This document shows positions 25,828 to 34,075 of a DNA stretch of 64,000 bases, one piece after another (within the stretch, counting starts at the first letter, position 1; each line of letters opens with the position of its first letter). The translations under genes were made by a program, and so were the position numbers. The stretch is from Rubeoparvulum massiliense (GTDB lineage Bacteria; Bacillota; Bacilli; Rubeoparvulales; Rubeoparvulaceae). The notes beneath the pieces were generated by a model that was given only the letters and a program-made list of their open reading frames with translations, was not told the origin of the DNA and searched no databases. The stretch covers positions 468,957 through 532,956 of the forward strand of contig NZ_CVPE01000006.1 of the NCBI RefSeq assembly GCF_001049895.1, read 5' to 3'.

Positions 25828-27084
25828 TTACAGAAGGATGATCATCGCAACAATGGCAGCAATGATCATACCTGGTGCATTCCGTTTGGCTACTTCCATT
25901 GGATTAACCTTGGCAATACCTGCAACAACGATGGTAGCTCCGCAGATTGGTGACATGGTACGACCGAGTGCTCCACCTAATGCAGCAATACTTCCCATAT
26001 TGATCGGATCTACACCAAATTGTTGGGCGAATGGTGTAACCGCTTCGTTGAATGCAAAGGCCGCAGCGTCTCCAGAACCTGAGATAACACCAAGCAAGAA
26101 AGGTCCGAAGGTAGCGGCAATATTTACGATGGATGGAGAGTTATTCATGGCATTAATAAATGCGTCAACGAGTCCGATGGCATTCATCCCACCAACAAAC
26201 ACAGCAGCTGCGATGATAATCCCCATAATATCGCCATAGGCTTTACCCATTCCAGTGAAGAAAGCTTTGGTGAGTTCTGTTGGGCTCTTTCTTGTAACGA
26301 TTAAGGCAATTAAAGCACCGATGATCATGGCCTGAGGTACGCCCATTTCAAGTACTGGTACTTTGGTAGAACCAAGAACAAGGATAAGGACAGGAATAAT
26401 TGGCACTAAAGCATACAAGATATTGACTTTGCCTGAAGTACTATCTACTTCTTCTTCAGATTTATAGCCTTTATGCTCTTTAAAGATAAATGCCATGATA
26501 GTAAGAGAGATTGCACCAATAACACCAGAAGCGATGGTAGCTGTAGAATGAACACTAATAACATCTAATGCTTGGACACCAGCGATCTCGGCAATGAAAG
26601 GATTATGAGATAAACCTGGATTAAGCATGCTACCAAAAGTTCCTGCTAGTACAGCTGCAGCAGCAATGGCTGGATTGACACCTGCACCGATCATAACTGG
26701 AATAAAAATTGCACCTACAGCAGCGGCAGTACCTGCTGCACTTGGTAAAGCAATATTAATTAAGAATGTAGCAATGACAGCACCTGGAATCAAGAAAAGC
26801 CCCATCTTTTTCAAGCCACCAGCAACGAGGTTGACCATGTGCTTGTCACATTCAGTATATTTCATAACAAATGCAAAACCCATTACGGAAAGAATAGCTT
26901 GTATAAGTCCACCTGTGACCATCCGATCAGCAAATGCATCAAAAGCTGACATTGGATTTCCTGCGATAAGCGCCATCAATAAACCTGCTGCAATTAAGAT
27001 CATCCGTGCTTCAACACGTTTAATCAAGAAGTAGATGGTGGCAATGATGATAATAACTCCAGCGATTACATAGAGATTACTCAT
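25828..27084 (-). CDS. DcuC/YfcC-like transporter of the amidohydrolase operon
   Basis: A 418-residue secondary transporter with ~12 helices: IAGVIIIIATIYFLIKRVEAR, GAVIATFLINIALPSAAGTAA, AGTFGSMLNPGLSHNPFIAE, and SGSGDAAAFAFNEAVTPFA near the C-terminus. The Asn/Ser/Gly-rich hairpins match C4-dicarboxylate DcuC proteins. The start is ATG 27084, with GGAGG seven bases upstream; the longer reading to 27135 has no such site. As first gene of the operon it probably imports the substrate of the two M20 enzymes, so the real cargo may be an N-substituted amino acid rather than succinate (inference). Confidence 0.82.
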   Translation of the reverse strand: MSNLYVIAGVIIIIATIYFLIKRVEARMILIAAGLLMALIAGNPMSAFDAFADRMVTGGLIQAILSVMGFAFVMKYTECDKHMVNLVAGGLKKMGLFLIPGAVIATFLINIALPSAAGTAAAVGAIFIPVMIGAGVNPAIAAAAVLAGTFGSMLNPGLSHNPFIAEIAGVQALDVISVHSTATIASGVIGAISLTIMAFIFKEHKGYKSEEEVDSTSGKVNILYALVPIIPVLILVLGSTKVPVLEMGVPQAMIIGALIALIVTRKSPTELTKAFFTGMGKAYGDIMGIIIAAAVFVGGMNAIGLVDAFINAMNNSPSIVNIAATFGPFLLGVISGSGDAAAFAFNEAVTPFAQQFGVDPINMGSIAALGGALGRTMSPICGATIVVAGIAKVNPMEVAKRNAPGMIIAAIVAMIILL

Positions 27085-27135
27085 GTGTTTTCCTCCGATT
27101 TTTAGGATCTTTTTGTTGAATATGTGCATTCGCAA

Positions 27136-27482
27136 GTGATTTATTTCACATATCCAGGATTATCAATCCCCTCCTCCTGTCCATACAATGTATGAATACC
27201 AAAATTAAGAAATTGCCATTTCGTAGAGTTAATGACATTAAATTTTATTTCTTAACTTTGTGTTTATTATTATCCATATTATTAATAGGTCATGCAACAC
27301 GATCTCAAATAATAATTTTTTTATTTTGTGAATACAGATATTACCTTAGCCATGGATATTTATATTTAGTTTGAGTTAAATAATATCCAGTATTTTTTAT
27401 GTTTATACAAAATGGACCTCACTTTTGATGAGGCCCACCACAACAATTTCAAATGAGGGTATTGGAAGGCGCAATTTATTCC
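27136..27482. other. AT-rich intergenic stretch upstream of the transporter operon
   Basis: About 350 bases without a convincing gene. It is strongly AT-rich from 27190 to 27410 and should contain the promoter for the divergent-facing operon on the minus strand. The only short frame (27192-27374, plus) lacks a ribosome-binding site and has biased hydrophobic composition from AT content. Confidence 0.5.
27413..27437 (-). terminator. Terminator after the HsmA gene
   Basis: TGGGCCTCA / TGAGGTCCA hairpin on the minus strand followed by TTTTG, 45 bases past the HsmA stop. Confidence 0.6.
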
Positions 27483-27860
27483 TTATGCCCCTACTCCACT
27501 CATTATTCCATAAATCATTCCAGATACATAGGGAATTAACCAGAGTGACCAGACAGCTAAGCTAAATTTATGAAACTTCACCTTCATCGCTTCATCATTT
27601 TTCGTCAACACATAGGTGGCCCACAGTACATGCCCTAACATGAGCAAGATAGCAAGAAGGCCGGTGATCCCATGGAAGTCAAATTGAAAGCTCCCATTCG
27701 TTAATGTACTCATCACAAAAGTACCCGTAGTATCAAATACTAGACCAATCCAAAAAATAATTAAATGCCATCTTTTTAGTTCTAATTGCTTTTTCTCACT
27801 CCATACACCAATGGTGTAAAACAATAATGCCGAGGAGATAAAGATTATTGCATATAACAT
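27483..27860 (-). CDS. HsmA family membrane protein (TIGR03987-like)
   Basis: A ~125-residue protein with four helices (IIFISSALLFYTIGVWSEKK; HLIIFWIGLVFDTTGTFVMS; FHGITGLLAILLMLGHVLWATYVL; FSLAVWSLWLIPYVSGMIYG). Conserved His residues (FHGITG, GHVLW, FHKFS) could bind haem or metal, but no function is established. ATG 27860 is preferred over the ATG at 27869 because AAAGGATGA is then correctly spaced. Two copies of a TGAAC-N3-GTTCA palindrome lie upstream, and a third lies at the TetR start, so this gene is probably the TetR target. Confidence 0.72.
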   Translation of the reverse strand: MLYAIIFISSALLFYTIGVWSEKKQLELKRWHLIIFWIGLVFDTTGTFVMSTLTNGSFQFDFHGITGLLAILLMLGHVLWATYVLTKNDEAMKVKFHKFSLAVWSLWLIPYVSGMIYGIMSGVGA

Positions 27861-27910
27861 ATTAATCATCCTTTCAATTTTTAAGACTAGATTCGTTTCA
27901 TGCTTTCAAA

Positions 27911-27923
27911 TGAACATTGTTCA
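27911..27923. promoter_or_regulatory. TetR operator candidate 1
   Basis: TGAAC-ATT-GTTCA, a perfect 5-3-5 palindrome ~50 bases upstream of the HsmA start. Confidence 0.65.
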
Positions 27924-27983
27924 TATTTACTCAAAAAAAATTGGTCATAAGTAGCATGTGCTCAATTGAAATATGAAGTGTGG

Positions 27984-27996
27984 TGAACATCGTTCA
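27984..27996. promoter_or_regulatory. TetR operator candidate 2
   Basis: TGAAC-ATC-GTTCA, same palindrome, between the TetR stop and HsmA, 73 bases (about seven helical turns) from copy 1. Confidence 0.65.
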
Positions 27997-28022
27997 TTTG
28001 ATTCCAAAAGAAAATGCTGTCT

Positions 28023-28580
28023 TTACAGCACTTCTTTTAATAGCTTTTCAAAAGACTCATATTTAAAAAATGGCATCTGAATGATAGTGATAAAATTGGC
28101 AACAATGAAGGTTGCTATTTCATAGGAACTGAATCTTAAATGGAATGATGGATTGGATTTCTCCTCCTCTAGAAGGATTGATTCCACAAAACGAACCAGC
28201 TTTTCCATATAGATATCTTCCCGTTCCAGACTTTTTTTCAAGGATTCTGGAGTGTCATAGAGGTCAGCGCTTAACCAGACCTCCTTAAAGGTGTTGAGAA
28301 ATTTACTCAACTCCATATAGACCTGCTTTAACCTCGAAAATAGATCGAGACGTTGTGTTGTGGACTGCTTCAAGGTGTGAAAATACTCGATCCAATACTC
28401 CTCCATCATTTCTGTAACCAGATCAGCCTTCGTGGGATAATAATTATAGATCGTTCCAAGGGCAATCTTACAGGACTTGGCCACATTACGCATGCTCAAT
28501 TTTTTATAGCCCTCTTTATACATAATCTCCTTTGCATGCTCCATGATCAACTGCCTTGGATTCTCTATCATTCGAGCCAT
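28023..28580 (-). CDS. TetR/AcrR family transcriptional regulator
   Basis: A 185-residue repressor-type protein. Residues ~8-55 are the TetR helix-turn-helix domain (QLIMEHAKEIMYKEGYKKLS, MRNVAKSCKIALGTIYNYYP, TKADLVTEMMEEY); the rest is a helical ligand and dimer domain. GGAGTGA precedes ATG 28580. It precedes hsmA in the same direction. The three TGAACNNNGTTCA palindromes at both promoters suggest it represses itself and hsmA; the ligand is unknown. Confidence 0.9.
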   Translation of the reverse strand: MARMIENPRQLIMEHAKEIMYKEGYKKLSMRNVAKSCKIALGTIYNYYPTKADLVTEMMEEYWIEYFHTLKQSTTQRLDLFSRLKQVYMELSKFLNTFKEVWLSADLYDTPESLKKSLEREDIYMEKLVRFVESILLEEEKSNPSFHLRFSSYEIATFIVANFITIIQMPFFKYESFEKLLKEVL

Positions 28581-28601
28581 TCAATCGTCACTCCGTTCAA
28601 C

Positions 28602-28614
28602 TGAACACTGTTCA
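28602..28614. promoter_or_regulatory. TetR operator candidate 3 (autoregulatory)
   Basis: TGAAC-ACT-GTTCA, 21 bases upstream of the TetR start codon and preceded by an overlapping GTTCAACTGAAC dyad. Confidence 0.65.
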
Positions 28615-28797
28615 TTTTAATTTGATTTTGCATTCTTGTCAATACCATTATACGCTTTTTTTCATCATACTTCTCGATGAAAGATGAATGGAATATCCAT
28701 CAATGGTGTCCATAAAATAAACATAAGCAAAAAGATCTAGCAAGCAATACAGAACAGATTCCATACTTCGAACAAATGGAATGGAGGGAATGAGAGA

Positions 28798-29577
28798 ATG
28801 TCAGAGGAACAACAAAAATTAGGTGGGGTGGAGCTTCGACCAGATCTTTTTACGCTTCGTACGCTACTTGTGAATCTTTGTTTCATAGGTGAGCCGAGGA
28901 GCTCATCTTGGGTTCTCGTCGATACGGGCCTCTTTCACTATGCAGAGAGGATAAGTAAGCTGGCTGAGGAACGCTTCTCTTCACCCCCTCAAGCCATCAT
29001 CCTTACCCATGGTCATTTCGATCATGTAGGATCGGTTCAATCATTATTGAAGCGCTGGGATGTTCCTGTCTATGCACATCCCATGGAACTCCCCTATTTA
29101 CAAGGTAAAGCCAGCTATCCCCCTGCTGATCCTTCCGTTGGCGGAGGCTTGCTATCACTATTCTCAGCCCTCTTTCCCAATGAAGGCTTAAACCTAGGGG
29201 ATCAAGTTCGAGCTCTACCTGCTGATGGGACGATCCCTTACCTTCCTCAGTGGCAGTGGATTCATACACCTGGTCATACTCCGGGTCACATCTCCCTCTT
29301 CCGTGAACAGGATCGAATCGTCATCGCAGGAGATGCTTTTCTCACAGTGAAACAGGAGTCTGCTCTCGCTGTCCTCAACCAAGAAAAAGCGATCCATGGG
29401 CCCCCCAAGTATTTCACGATCAATTGGACTGAAGCGATGAGATCGCTACAACGAATTGCTGACTTAAAGCCAGATCTAGCTATAACTGGACACGGTCACC
29501 CCATGGAAGGTGAAGAATTGCGATTAGGTCTTGAAAGCTTAATTAATCACTTTTCAGTAGAAGCGATACCTGAGTAA
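28798..29577 (+). CDS. MBL-fold metallo-hydrolase
   Basis: A 259-residue metallo-beta-lactamase-fold enzyme: THGHFDHVGS (HxHxDH metal motif), HTPGHTPGHISLF, AGDAFL (bridging Asp) and a late GHGHPM His. It resembles general glyoxalase-II/YflN-type hydrolases; the substrate is not deducible. GGAGGG lies ~10 bases before ATG 28798. Single gene, convergent with yhaM. Confidence 0.87.
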   Translation: MSEEQQKLGGVELRPDLFTLRTLLVNLCFIGEPRSSSWVLVDTGLFHYAERISKLAEERFSSPPQAIILTHGHFDHVGSVQSLLKRWDVPVYAHPMELPYLQGKASYPPADPSVGGGLLSLFSALFPNEGLNLGDQVRALPADGTIPYLPQWQWIHTPGHTPGHISLFREQDRIVIAGDAFLTVKQESALAVLNQEKAIHGPPKYFTINWTEAMRSLQRIADLKPDLAITGHGHPMEGEELRLGLESLINHFSVEAIPE

Positions 29578-29611
29578 GGGAGATATGTGGATTAGAAGGA
29601 ATGAAGACTTG

Positions 29612-30556
29612 CTAATCATTTTTCCGTCGGTAGATTTTCCGTCCTAGTGTCCAGACCTTCCCAGACATCTCACCTCGATTAGTATTCTCCAACGCCTTTT
29701 TCATATCAAACATGGCAGCATCCATCATATCGAGGTAGTGGAGTACCTCCCCTTCTGGGATCATGGGAGCCTTTGGTGAACCCCATTCTCCCTTATAATG
29801 ATGAGAGATGACCAAATGCTGAAGCAAGAGACTCACCTCTTCATCAGCGCTGAGCTCTCGGGCAACCCGATCGATATTTTTCACACCCATCACCAAATGC
29901 CCTAGAAGCTGGCCAGGAATAGTATAATCGCTGACCACCCCTAATTCATTGGCCTCCATCTCTTCTAATTTATAGAGATCATGCAGGATGACGCCAGCAT
30001 AGAGGTAGTCCGTATTTAGAAAGGGATAGACCTCAGCGATTTTCTCTGCGCTCATCAGCATTGTGGTAATATGATAGAGCCAACCAGAGCGAATGGCATG
30101 ATGATTCTGCATGGCTGCTGGATAATAAGGTAGCTTCTCAGCATTCTCACTTAGTAATGTGGCAACGATTCCCGCAATATCTGGATGCTCAATTTTTCTG
30201 ATATAATCCTTGATCAAAGCCAGCATTTGGGCTGGATCTTCTGGGGCTGATGGGACAAAATCAGTAATATGTACACCATCTTCTGGCTTAGATAAACGGA
30301 TCCGATCGATATTGAGCTGAGGTTGACCATTCCACTCTCGTACCTGCCCTTGCACCTTGACGAGCATATTAGCAAAGAAGGTCTCCTCATCCAGGGAAGA
30401 AGCCTCCCATAGCTTGGCATTGACCTCCCCTGTTCGATCCACTAGCGCAAAATCTAAGAATCTTTTCTTTGTGGTAGTCTCCTTCACTTCTACACTTTTA
30501 ATTAAAAAGAAACCGGTGATCTGCTCACCTGTAACAAATTCTCCAATGGTTTGCAT
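29612..30556 (-). CDS. yhaM: 3'-5' exoribonuclease YhaM
   Basis: YhaM is a metal-dependent 3'-5' exonuclease acting on RNA and DNA ends in Firmicutes. The ~314-residue protein has an N-terminal OB-fold (GFFLIKSVEVKETTTKKRF; VKVQGQVREWNGQPQLNI) and a C-terminal HD domain (HHAIRSGWLYHITTML; GVILHDLYKLEE with the HD pair; LVISHHYKGEWGSP). Length and motif order match family members. Start TTG 30565 or ATG 30556; GGGGAA suits the latter. Confidence 0.95.
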   Translation of the reverse strand: MQTIGEFVTGEQITGFFLIKSVEVKETTTKKRFLDFALVDRTGEVNAKLWEASSLDEETFFANMLVKVQGQVREWNGQPQLNIDRIRLSKPEDGVHITDFVPSAPEDPAQMLALIKDYIRKIEHPDIAGIVATLLSENAEKLPYYPAAMQNHHAIRSGWLYHITTMLMSAEKIAEVYPFLNTDYLYAGVILHDLYKLEEMEANELGVVSDYTIPGQLLGHLVMGVKNIDRVARELSADEEVSLLLQHLVISHHYKGEWGSPKAPMIPEGEVLHYLDMMDAAMFDMKKALENTNRGEMSGKVWTLGRKIYRRKND

Positions 30557-30742
30557 CGTTTCCAATTCCCCTTGTCTCTCGATTTTTCTTCGTGCAGTTA
30601 TAATTCATCGTCAGCTACTATCTTATATTCTCTCTTTCACAAGGGTGAAATGCAAGGAGGAAAAGGATTGACATCCTCACTTTCTGGCAATAGTAAGGAA
30701 TAGAGGATCTGTGGAAGAACAAGCAGAGAAGGAGGATGTGAG

Positions 30743-31453
30743 TTGGGGGATTTCGTTGAAGTCATACTACGTTCCACCGCCGCTTTCGCAGTCATGATGG
30801 TCATCGCCCGTATTCTTGGTAAGCCCACCATTTCTCAAATGACCTATCATGATTTTGTTGCTGCCATCACCCTTGGTGCTCTAACTGCAAATATCACCTT
30901 TAACTTAAAAATGAACATTTGGCTATTGCTCACTGCCCTTCTTACCTTCAGTGGAATCGCGTACTTATTAATGGTATTAGCCATCAAAAGCCGCCTCTTC
31001 CGCAAGTGGATCTCTGGACGTCCCACCATGCTCATTCAAGAAGGCAAAATTCTTGAAGAGAATATGCGTAAGCTAAAAATTACTTTAGATACCTTGAATC
31101 AAGAGCTGCGGGAAAAAAACATCTTTAACATCGAGGAAGTGCAATATGCTGTCTTGGAACAGAACGGAAAGATCTCTGTGCTTCGAAAGCCAGAGTTTCT
31201 CCCTGTGATTCATAAGGATCTCAATATACAATCGCAATCCCCGCAGACCTTTCCTATAGAACTGATCATGGATGGTGAAATTATTACTACAAATTTACAG
31301 CAAAATAATCTAAAGAAGGATTGGCTAATGTCTCAGCTAAAAACACGAAATTTATCCTTGGAAAAGGTTAGTTACGCGGTGATTAGCTCCAATGGGCAGT
31401 TATTTTTTGACCGTTATGATGACAAGATCAAGCATCCTATCGATCAAGAATAA
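30743..31453 (+). CDS. DUF421 membrane protein (YetF/YrbG family)
   Basis: A 236-residue protein with three N-terminal helices and a cytoplasmic C-terminal domain. The hallmark motifs are FAVMMVIARILGKPTISQMT, YHDFVAAITLGALTANI and SGRPTMLIQEGKI, then the alpha/beta DUF421 domain (LDTLNQELREKNIFNIEEVQYAV; KPEFLPVI). The role is unknown; homologues are linked to spore or envelope stress. The start is TTG 30743, chosen for GGAGGATGTGAG directly upstream. Confidence 0.88.
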   Translation: MGDFVEVILRSTAAFAVMMVIARILGKPTISQMTYHDFVAAITLGALTANITFNLKMNIWLLLTALLTFSGIAYLLMVLAIKSRLFRKWISGRPTMLIQEGKILEENMRKLKITLDTLNQELREKNIFNIEEVQYAVLEQNGKISVLRKPEFLPVIHKDLNIQSQSPQTFPIELIMDGEIITTNLQQNNLKKDWLMSQLKTRNLSLEKVSYAVISSNGQLFFDRYDDKIKHPIDQE

Positions 31454-31488
31454 AAGGAATTTTCATACCAAGTAGAGAAATTGGGAGC

Positions 31489-31566
31489 TTGAAACTCGAA
31501 GATGGTAACATTTTTGAAATTCGTCAACAGCTAGGCATCTGTGAAGAACAGTATGCTCGGTGGTAA
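31489..31566 (+). pseudogene. Possible short coding remnant after the DUF421 gene
   Basis: A frame reading KLEDGNIFEIRQQLGICEEQ has coding-like composition but is only 25 codons from the TTG at 31489. It continues upstream in frame to ~31450 without a start. No family is recognised. It may be the tail of a lost gene or chance. Confidence 0.2.
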
Positions 31567-31575
31567 TATCCACAT

Positions 31576-31612
31576 GAAAAAGCAAGCTGACAGGATACTT
31601 TGAGTCAGCTTG
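31576..31612 (-). terminator. Terminator after the nicotinamidase gene
   Basis: Perfect 10-bp arms GCAAGCTGAC / GTCAGCTTGC, with TTTTTC on the minus strand. Confidence 0.8.
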
Positions 31613-31651
31613 CCAAGTCTTCTTGCCAATTCAAATTGTTCACTCCATCAC

Positions 31652-32287
31652 TTAAAGTCGATGAGCGGGATCTAGCACTTGCTCAGAGCTTATGAGAGTT
31701 GCCCCTTGATCCTTCATCTCTTGAAATGCCTCTTCAGAATCAGTTGGCTTAAGATTCACGCCACGGCAAGCATCGGTGATCACATTCACCTTGTAGCCTA
31801 AGTGAAGGCCATCCAAAACAGTGTATTTCACACAATAGTCGGTGGCAATACCCACAACATAGAGCTCATCGATGCCATGCTTTTGTAAAAGCTGGTGCAT
31901 CTCTGTCTCCTTCCGTCTTCCATTATCAAAAAAACCGCTATAAGAATCGATCTCTGGATCTGTACCCTTTTGCACTACGAACGGAATGGGAAGAAGCTCT
32001 GAATGGAAGGCTGATCCTACCGTACCCTGCACACAATGCTCAGGCCACCATACTTGCGGAAGCCCATGTAATTGCCCCACTTCGCCAAGCTTGCCACCAG
32101 AATTAGCAGCGAAGCTCCCATGATTCTGGGGATGCCAATCCTGGGTTGCAACCGCTAGTTTATCTGATTCTTGAAATTTTTCGATTAGCTGATTTACCGT
32201 AGGAATGATCTGAGAGCCTTCACGAACAGCTAGTGATCCACCCTCACAGAAGTCATTTTGAATATCCACCACAATTAATGCCTTCAT
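31652..32287 (-). CDS. pncA: Nicotinamidase (PncA, isochorismatase-fold)
   Basis: The enzyme converts nicotinamide to nicotinate for NAD salvage. The 211-residue protein shows LIVVDIQNDFCEGGSLAV (catalytic Asp8), QDWHPQNHGSF (metal-binding His pair), PFVVQKGTDPEIDSYSGF (catalytic Lys) and GIATDYCVKYTV (nucleophile Cys with the preceding cis-peptide Thr). GGGAGGGGATTGAG precedes ATG 32287; the longer reading to 32368 is not supported. Single gene with its own terminator. Confidence 0.92.
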   Translation of the reverse strand: MKALIVVDIQNDFCEGGSLAVREGSQIIPTVNQLIEKFQESDKLAVATQDWHPQNHGSFAANSGGKLGEVGQLHGLPQVWWPEHCVQGTVGSAFHSELLPIPFVVQKGTDPEIDSYSGFFDNGRRKETEMHQLLQKHGIDELYVVGIATDYCVKYTVLDGLHLGYKVNVITDACRGVNLKPTDSEEAFQEMKDQGATLISSEQVLDPAHRL

Positions 32288-32462
32288 CTCAATCCCCTCC
32301 CTTTCTAACACATGGCATTCATCATAATCTATCCTCTTGATTGTATCAGAAAGTTCATGTCTTGACACCTGAATATACTTATCAAATGAACATGTTTATA
32401 GCGATAACACATGCAAGGTAGCAAATACAACGAAGGTGATGAAGCTTAAGATGAAAACTATG

Positions 32463-33722
32463 TTAAAAAGATGAGACTTCTCCATTTCTACGCTGCTCCA
32501 GCTCAGGCATGATGGAACGATATAGATAGATCCCCACCATTCCTGTGGCAAAAAAGAGTGTTGCCATCACCATAGGAGGTAGCCATGCCCCCAATGTAAC
32601 AGACAACGATGCGATCACCATACTCCCATTGAAGGTCATGCCATTGACAGCCATGTAGGAGCTTCTTGCATTATCAGGAGGAATGCTAGCTAAATAGGAT
32701 TGCTCAACAGGAACTCGCATCAGCTCACCTATGGTTACAAAGAGCATGACGATGACCAATACCCAGATATTATTCATAAATGTGAGCAGAGAATACCCTG
32801 CTGTAAAAAGGAAAACGCCAGCATAAAGCACCTTTCGATCATCCAATCCCTTGATCGTACGTAAAATCAACGCAGCCAGTAAGACAACCAAAATCGTATT
32901 CTCTGTACGTAGAATCCCTAGCATATTTACCCCACTAATCTCCCAATTGAACATCCTTTGGACAGGCATTCCCTCTTCTAAGCGAATGGCAATATAATTC
33001 GTAAGATGCATTTCCAGGCTTAAGATCAGCATACTGGCTAGCACGAAGATCATGAAGATCTTATCCTTTGCAACTACGGTATAATTATTAAAAATCTCTC
33101 TAATGACATCCTGTTTTGTTTTCTTTTCCTTCAATTCAGCGCTGGCAGGTGCATGGCTCTCCTTGATAAAGAATGCGATCATAAGCAAGGAGATGAAAGC
33201 ACCCACAGACAAGCAGATTAAAAGCTCGAAAAAGTAATCCTCAAAAAGAAATGCCCCAATTGCCCCTCCTATGGCCATGGACAGATTATTAGCCCAATAG
33301 GAGATCGAGTACATAAATTTCCGTTGTTCTGGTGTACTTACATCAATTAGCATGGCTTGAGAAGCTGGATTGGCAAGTCCCCAGCAAATGGAGTTCACCG
33401 TCATCATCAAGAACGTGATGATAGCAGAATAAAAGAATGGTGAATTGGCAAATGCCATCACAACGAAGGCAGTAAAACGGATGGTCTCTGCTGTCACCAT
33501 GATTTTTTTTCGTCCAAATTTGTCTGAATAATAACCGCCATAAAAGCCCACTAACATTCCAATAATAATGTTGAATAGGAGTAGAATCCCAGTTAACGAC
33601 TTACCAAAATGAGCAGATAGGTAGATGGCCATGAATGGGAAGACCAAGGTCCCCACAAAACGACTTACAAAGGTTTGAATAATACGAATTTTGATATTAG
33701 GATGTAGATCACGAAAACGGAT
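32463..33722 (-). CDS. MFS transporter (multidrug-efflux type) with a possible AUC start
   Basis: A ~420-residue, 12-helix major facilitator: FPFMAIYLSAHFGKSLTGI, the signature loop GGYYSDKFGRKKIMV after helix 2, and SICWGLANPASQAMLIDV. It resembles the YttB/MdtG-type drug exporters. The first ordinary start, GTG 33656, falls inside helix 1. In-frame sequence upstream reads LHPNIKIRIIQTFVSRF, the typical N-terminus of this group, back to a TGA at 33737. A strong GAGGGGGG (33736-33729) lies 6 bases before an ATC codon at 33722, so the start may be AUC. Confidence 0.75.
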   Translation of the reverse strand: MRFRDLHPNIKIRIIQTFVSRFVGTLVFPFMAIYLSAHFGKSLTGILLLFNIIIGMLVGFYGGYYSDKFGRKKIMVTAETIRFTAFVVMAFANSPFFYSAIITFLMMTVNSICWGLANPASQAMLIDVSTPEQRKFMYSISYWANNLSMAIGGAIGAFLFEDYFFELLICLSVGAFISLLMIAFFIKESHAPASAELKEKKTKQDVIREIFNNYTVVAKDKIFMIFVLASMLILSLEMHLTNYIAIRLEEGMPVQRMFNWEISGVNMLGILRTENTILVVLLAALILRTIKGLDDRKVLYAGVFLFTAGYSLLTFMNNIWVLVIVMLFVTIGELMRVPVEQSYLASIPPDNARSSYMAVNGMTFNGSMVIASLSVTLGAWLPPMVMATLFFATGMVGIYLYRSIMPELEQRRNGEVSSF

Positions 33723-33737
33723 AAGGATCCCCCCTCA

Positions 33738-34075
33738 TTTTAACTAGCAAGATAATAGCATCGTTCATTAGTATAACCGTTGGGATCTGCGATGTCGGAG
33801 ATGGCGTCAATATTTCATTCAACTTTTCTGGATTATCTTTATATTCGCTACATAAATACATAAACCTTCCACAAAAAAGTTTCATCGCCTAAAGAGGTAT
33901 CACTTCAAATTAAGTCTGTTTTAGAACAATTCAGCCATTTTATTGACTTTAGATGATAAGCATAATAACATAGAAATATTATTTTTGCTCAGAAACATCA
34001 ACGATAAATACACCTCAAAGGGATGAGGAGCAATCCTGTTGTGTTTGGGAAAACGAGCAGCTAAGGAGAAGACCA
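33738..34075. other. Divergent intergenic region, promoter-bearing
   Basis: A 338-base gap between the MFS gene and the sodium-dependent transporter. No reading frame of interest. A good promoter for the plus strand lies at 33943-33971. Confidence 0.5.
33943..33971 (+). promoter_or_regulatory. SigA-type promoter candidate
   Basis: TTGACT (33943-33948), 17 bases, TAACAT (33966-33971). It would drive the sodium-dependent transporter with a ~95-base leader. Confidence 0.45.

Noticed and set aside
26627-27034. Long plus-strand frames inside the DcuC-type transporter (also 25817-26239)
   Set aside because: Antisense shadows of a hydrophobic membrane protein; Ala/Ile-rich repeats reflect codon complementarity.
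27192-27374. A 60-residue plus-strand frame
   Set aside because: AT-rich intergenic sequence, no ribosome-binding site; the hydrophobic look comes from T-rich codons.
32388-32402. A further TGAACA-like sequence (TGAACATGTTTA) as a fourth TetR operator
   Set aside because: The half-site spacing differs and the right arm is mismatched, so it does not fit the TGAAC-N3-GTTCA form.
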